Below the pieces are notes generated by a model, which was given only the letters and a program-made list of their open reading frames with translations, was not told the DNA's origin and searched no databases. Both the position numbers and the translations under genes were made by a program. Below are positions 58,901 to 64,000 of a stretch of 64,000 nt of DNA, in pieces. Each line of letters starts with the position of its first letter. The first letter of the stretch is position 1. The stretch is taken from positions 124,001-188,000 of the forward strand of contig JAZKJV010000151.1 of the NCBI GenBank assembly GCA_037367405.1. The letters run 5' to 3'. This DNA is from Ottelia alismoides. Lineage: Eukaryota > Streptophyta > Magnoliopsida > Alismatales > Hydrocharitaceae.

Positions 58901-59900
58901 TTTGCTGGAAGTGGTTTAAGCTATTGTGGTGTCTGAATCAGTTTTGCAGTGACTTCATATTTGCTGGAAGTGGTTTGAGTGAGGTTTGAATCAATTTTTT
59001 TAGCAACTTCAGCTCAAGTGGGATCTGAATCAATTTTGTATCAAGCTCTTCTGGCATATCAGCAAAAATCTCATCTTCTAAGGCAGAGGGGGATTCGACT
59101 GTGTTGTCCACTCCTTACTTGGTAGGGAGGAATTTGTGAGTCTCAATGTCATCCATAAACAGATTGGTCTCTAATCTCTTCTTGGAAGCAACAGTCTTCT
59201 ATTCTCTATTTTGTAGGCTCACTTGCATCTCATGCAGACTCTGACTGTTTGGGTACTTGGATCGTCTGAATTGGCACCTCGTCATTGCTAGAATGGAAGA
59301 TGATCTGCCCAGTGCCATAGTCAACCAGTGCTTCAGTAGTTCGAAGTAATGGTCATCTGAGTATAATTAGGGTATGTAGAAGAGAAGTTGACGTATCCAT
59401 GTCAAGCACAATGAACTCTACAGGGGATAGCATCCCTTGAATTGTGACAATGACATCCTCTAGAATGCCTTAGGGTCACTTTACGGATGCATATGCAAAT
59501 TGCATAATCATTCTTGTAGACTTGAGCGGTCCTAACCCAAATTCTTTATGGAGTGAAGTAGGCATCAGGTTAATTGATGATCCTCTATCAAGAAGTGTTC
59601 GATCGAACTCTTGGTCAAACATCTAGCATCTAACAAGAGGTTATTTTTGCTTTGTAGTTGTTGATTACATTCACAGTAGTTGCGGTCGGAATGTGTTTAA
59701 CATTTCTTTCTCTATCTCGACATGACTTTCTCTTTGAAGTACTTGCTTCCCTCATCCCATTCTTGATAGTTGGCATGTACTTAATGGTGTTAAGCAAAGG
59801 CATCTCAAGAATAAGATTCTTAATAATTCCCACCACATCAGGGTGGACAAGGTAGTTTTCAAATTTCTATTTTTTTATTTTTGCAAAGCATTTGGAAATG
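58901..59900 (-). pseudogene. pol: E3 pol, protease part and linker, broken
   Basis: 59630-59836 (LNTIKYMPTIKNGMREASTS) matches E4 VEYTPIMKKGLKEACTT. The active-site region near 59590 reads Asp-Arg-Gly rather than Asp-Ser-Gly. The linker (58900-59270) contains a local duplication of a TTCATATTTGCTGGAAGTGG unit at 58897 and 58956. Confidence 0.6.
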
Positions 59901-62600
59901 GAAAATTTACAGAAACAAAAGAAGAAATAGAGTTCTTATTAATATCAAAATCAATGTCTGCATCTGGTTGTACAAATGGATGACTAAAAGGAACATGATA
60001 ATTGAAAAGAGGTGGGCATCCCAAAAACGTAGGTGGGGCTCCGTTGGTTGGCATTGAGTGGGTTGCTGGTTTGGTCACCTCTGTTGCTGGCGTGGTGGTG
60101 CTTCGACTGCTGCTTCTTTCTTTTTTTTATTTTTGATTTTGTAAATTTTTTTAGCTTTTTCTTTCTGGTGTTTCTCCTTCGTCTTCTTATTCTCACACTA
60201 TCTAATTGCTCTATTGTTTAATATAGAAGAGGATGATTTATCTTGTGAAGCTTTATTCTTCCCCTTTATGGTGGCAAGTGGCTGCAGCGTCCTACCCTTG
60301 GGAGTAACAAAATTAAGTAAAAACATATCAAACATATCTAACTCTATGGTTTTTGATGGGCTATCACACACTACCTGCTCTTTCTTCATGAAATTATTTG
60401 GGTTGGCCTCCACCTATGCCGGAATTGGAGTTTTGGCGGTAGTGAGGTCATCATGTTTCTAGCTCATTTCTGCAAGGCTTTTCACTAACTGAGCCAAGTA
60501 GCCTAGGCGGGGTTTACAGGAGTAGCTTCGGATGGTTCAACGTGTTGCCTACGCTGATACTGGGAATGGTATGAAGGCTAGAGGTAGGAATGTTGAGAAT
60601 TATACTTTGGAGAACGATGATATTACGTATGCTTAAGAGGGTGTTATTGATATGGAATGATCGAGTATTGCTAATACTAGATTTTGATGGTATTGCAGTT
60701 ATTAATATTGACTCTGTCTCTAATTTCTCTAATATGGCAGAGATTGTTGGTGCTGAGGATGTTGGTTCTAGACAAATCTCCCTCCTTGGTTTTGAGGGAT
60801 TGTATGTTGCTTAAAGACTAATCATACTTATATTTGCCTGGATGGGCCAATTACACATTATTTAACCACACGCCATTCACCACATGAATGAGGGGTGGAG
60901 AACATAGATTGGAAGGATCTAGAGCTCAATTTGGTAGATAATCAATTGTTGTTCCAGTTGTTGAGGCAAAGTAGGTTCGGGGCATGCACGTAGTAAACAT
61001 GTTGGACTACTGCCTACGTTTGACTGTGATGAGGAGGCTAAGGCGATAATGTATCCTTCATCTTAGCATGAGTTGTAGCTGATGCAGAAGTCGATAGGCA
61101 GGTGATGGTGCTCACCATCAGCTTCAGCTGCTTGAGAATCTGATCGAATTTAACCAAATTCTAAGTCCTTTATTCAATCACAGTGAGTTTATCAAGGTTC
61201 TATGATCATTTCTCGATAATATCTATCATGGATAGGTGGCTTCAATGATTGTTAGGTTGGATCTTTCATCCCTATTCAGGTCATGATGCCACCAGCGAAT
61301 TTGTGATTGTCGTTGATATGCATTAGCTGACGATAAGGTGGCTTGTCCTTTGGCCATTTATTCAAAAATATGACACATGATGTCCTCATCTTTATTGAAG
61401 TGTGAATCACTACAAGCAGCATCCACGACTTTCTGACTCTAAAAACTTAGCATACCGAGGAAGTGTAGGAACAGGTTGGTATGAGGAATATCATGATGGG
61501 GATATTTCTCTTGTAAATCTGTAAAACACTCACAAGCATCATGAATGGACTCATGGGTGGCTTGGGATAAATTAGAAATCATGGCTCGCATCTGATTGAG
61601 TTGAACGAGATGGTGGAGGTTATGCAAGAATGATGACTTGAGATCCTCCCATGTAGTGACGACCCTCCCAATATGAATAATCCAATGAAGTACCTTGTCT
61701 TGAAAGCTGAATGGAAACATCATCATTTATACTATGCCTAATGGTATGTTAGGGTAGTGAGTTGTTTTGTAGATGCGAGCAAATTATTGAAGATGTATAT
61801 ACGATTCCTCGTTCGCATTCCCATGGAAAGTGGGAAGAAGTGTCAAGATCTGAGGCTTCAACTCAAAATGTGCATAGAACTATAGGAACTAAATCTACTC
61901 GGTCATCTGGCCTGCACCATGGTTGTAAGTATCTTTGAGAGGTGGCTTGGGCCGCTCTTTTGGCTCATCTGTTGGGCCTCCATAGCATCCATCTGCTATT
62001 TCTTCCTCCTCATGATTGTCTCTCATTCTCCTTGGTTCATGGAGCATATCTTGGAAGGTGACCTGGGCCAGTTCCTAGTTTGTGCGATGTTATTGAATTG
62101 CATGAATAGAGACAAGAAGCAGGGCATTCACTGTATTCTAGTCTACTTGGCCTTGCTATGGATGTGGAGGATATTATGGGTGTTGTGGTCCCTTCCCTTT
62201 TCATGTGGGAGCCATCTTTGAATCCAAATCTAATAATATCCTTGGCTCTAGATCAGGCTCTTGAGCTATACATGGAATGATGCCCCAATCAATCTAAATA
62301 AAAATACCATATGTAGAGAATCATTTTATGTTATGGTCAACACTGAATTTCATTAAGGATGGAGAGGTATATGGAGTGAAATCAATTTCATCCAAAATAG
62401 GCAGAGTTCGAGATAAGAGTGAGCCTAGATTATTGAAGAAGGTAGGGAGTCTGGAGAGCAGTTCACAAAGTTTGAATCGTGATCTTGGAAATTGCCTTGA
62501 ATTATTGGAGAAGGCAACTGCATGGAATCGATATGGGTATCGGCGAAGTCCCGACCAAGTCATCCATGAGTCATCATCTTGAGGGTCAAGAAGAAGATCA
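59901..62600 (-). pseudogene. gag: E3 gag, heavily broken
   Basis: The capsid-like piece 61439-61726 (FPFSFQDKVLHWIIHIGRVV, NQMRAMISNLSQATHESIHD) matches E4. FELKPQILTLLPTFHGNANE is readable near 61800-61860 and matches the corresponding E2 region. Gln/Tyr-rich and basic linker fragments lie at 59984-60650. The borders are approximate. Confidence 0.65.
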
Positions 62601-64000
62601 AGAATGGATGAATGATACAGATATGAGCAATAAATAAAAGGAGTTCAATAGAGTAAAATGTCTCAAAGAGAGAAGGTTAAAGAGGAATAAAAAGAGGAAA
62701 ATTTTTCCAAATGTGGGGAACTGATTTTTGAATTTAACTAAAATCAAACAAACACCAAACTTTTGATTCACCAATTTGACAACATGTGAAGCCGAAAGAG
62801 TTCGGTTATTTTTATCTTTTCAACTTTATTATTTTTTGTAGGCAAATCTTTTAACAATTCCTCAAGATGGTTATCCCTATAGGAGTGTGTGTACTGTCGG
62901 GAAAGATCTTGTACTTGTTCTACTTCCTTTTTAGCATGTGATCTGCGCATTAGAGGTCCTTGATCTCGTACTTGGGGGACTATTCAGCTAAAGAATAGAG
63001 AAAGGAAGCCGATAGGTGAAACCAATACTTCCCTCGCAAGCGACATACTCAGATGCAGGGCCATGAGGCTGACAATCCTGTGAGGGAATGGCCTATTCTC
63101 AATACTTCAGACCAAGTTGGATGTTCCACACAAGGAAGGAACACCTTCTTCGACAAGTCCCTACTCACCAACATATGATAAAAGTGACAACACTTCGCCA
63201 TCCTAGGTGATAACCAAGACTGCCACAGATCAGGATTTCGGTTCGGATCCTCAAGGTTTGTGCCTAACTCAGTCTCAATAGTACCTGAAAACATTAGGGC
63301 TTTATGAACCAAGAAAAAGGATGTTCATTAAGAATTTAAACTAAGTTCAAAGTTTTATTAGCATTCACCTTGTTTTAATTTTTGGATTTTCATTTTTTAA
63401 GTATTTTTCATTCCAAATTGCCTAACGATTTTTTTGTATTTTCATTATAATCCTAAGTGTGAAAAAACATAGGGAGACAGCGGAAAAGCCATGCAAGTGG
63501 ATACTAGAGTGGAAATCTCACTCTCGTATCAAATGATGCATGTAAAGTAAGAGGACTTATAGTGCTTCACAGCTCTCTCCATGCGGGATGCACTGTAAAA
63601 ATTTCAATATCTACACTGCATGAGCGGTATGAAAAGTGATAAAGCACCCTAAACAAGAATTGGTATTATCATAAAGAACCAAATGCTAACTACTCAGAAA
63701 TGGATCCTAAGTGTCTGCTCTTAAAGACTCCTCGATTCTCTCCACAATGAGTCCTGTTAGTGTATTATGGAGCCTCTCACTGCATACAGTTCCAAATCTA
63801 TGAAATTAGCAATTAATATATGACTAGATCCATGCATTTATCACTGTAGGCACATAAGTCTAATTAAGCTTTGGTCCGAATTTACCAAGCCAAGCAATTA
63901 TATATCTAGGGGCTCAATCACATAAAACAAATAAAAAATAAATGTAGAAAACTCAAAAGTGTGAACCAAAATAAAATAAAGCGATGAAAACACGAAAAAC
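62601..64000 (-). other. E3 untranslated leader, cut by window end
   Basis: No long frame. Blocks match the E2 leader in order: 62760-62960 with 33730-33910, 63000-63260 with 33960-34250, and 63330-64000 with 34350-34990. The PBS is expected a few hundred bases beyond the window. Confidence 0.6.

Larger units (their letters stand above)
50789..64000 (-). mobile_element. E3: old Athila-type element related to E2, 5' end outside window
   Basis: The minus-strand order from right to left is leader (window end), gag, protease, RT/RNase H, integrase, 3' domain, PPT and 3' LTR. The LTR start resembles the E2 LTR (shared ATCAAC and AACCCACAACAATAT phrases near 50872-50900), and 63909-64000 resembles E2 34908-34990, a few hundred bases before the expected PBS. 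The coding part is much more decayed than E2. The left flank is E4 LTR sequence. Confidence 0.78.

Overview
The window is nuclear plant repeat DNA, probably heterochromatic or pericentromeric. I see no host protein-coding gene, tRNA gene or rRNA gene. Everything I can identify is LTR retrotransposon sequence, stacked by repeated insertion. The coding remnants are of the Ty3/gypsy Athila type, which is restricted to flowering plants: a single RNase H between RT and integrase, a tRNA-Asp primer-binding site, and an RSGR motif in the gag-pol linker. All reading frames are broken.

The layout, using my own labels, is as follows. E1 (+, 1-16374): its 5' LTR is cut by the window start; then PBS 2911, leader, gag 4290-6724, pol 6725-10848, a roughly 2 kb non-coding 3' domain with a hairpin array, PPT 12807-12818 and 3' LTR 12820-16374. 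C1 (16375-19775): a Ty1/copia-type non-coding element, with a 5' LTR remnant that E1 interrupts, a tRNA-iMet-type PBS at 16687, a non-coding interior and a 3' LTR. E4 (+): the oldest layer. Its 5' LTR is split into 19776-20591 and 39191-~40513, its interior is 40514-~50420, and its 3' LTR remnant is ~50421-50788. E2 (-, 20592-39190): a structurally complete 18.6 kb element with 3.8 kb LTRs and a perfect 5 bp target duplication (ATCAC), inserted in E4's 5' LTR. E3 (-, 50789 to beyond 64000): an older relative of E2 inserted in E4's 3' LTR remnant.

The inferred order of events is E4 first, then C1 into E4's 5' LTR and E1 into C1's 5' LTR. Independently, E2 entered E4's 5' LTR and E3 entered E4's 3' LTR. 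The decay of the frames agrees: E3 and E4 are heavily broken, while E1 and E2 carry a few frameshifts plus stops that look like cytosine deamination.

The most interesting signal is not coding. All four Athila-type elements lack an env-like gene after integrase and carry there a long conserved non-coding domain. That domain holds an array of hairpins, each ending in a copy of the element's own polypurine tract. The loop-side base pairs differ between copies but stay complementary, which argues for selection on the folded structure. The LTRs add further shared non-coding structure: inverted repeats at the tip, paired CACGTG boxes, a CAG/GT motif downstream of the TATA box, and in one LTR seven copies of a short hairpin. 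E1 also has 5' and 3' LTRs that do not match, suggesting a recombinant element or an assembly join.

All comparisons were made by eye. Identities, ages and exact inner boundaries are approximate.
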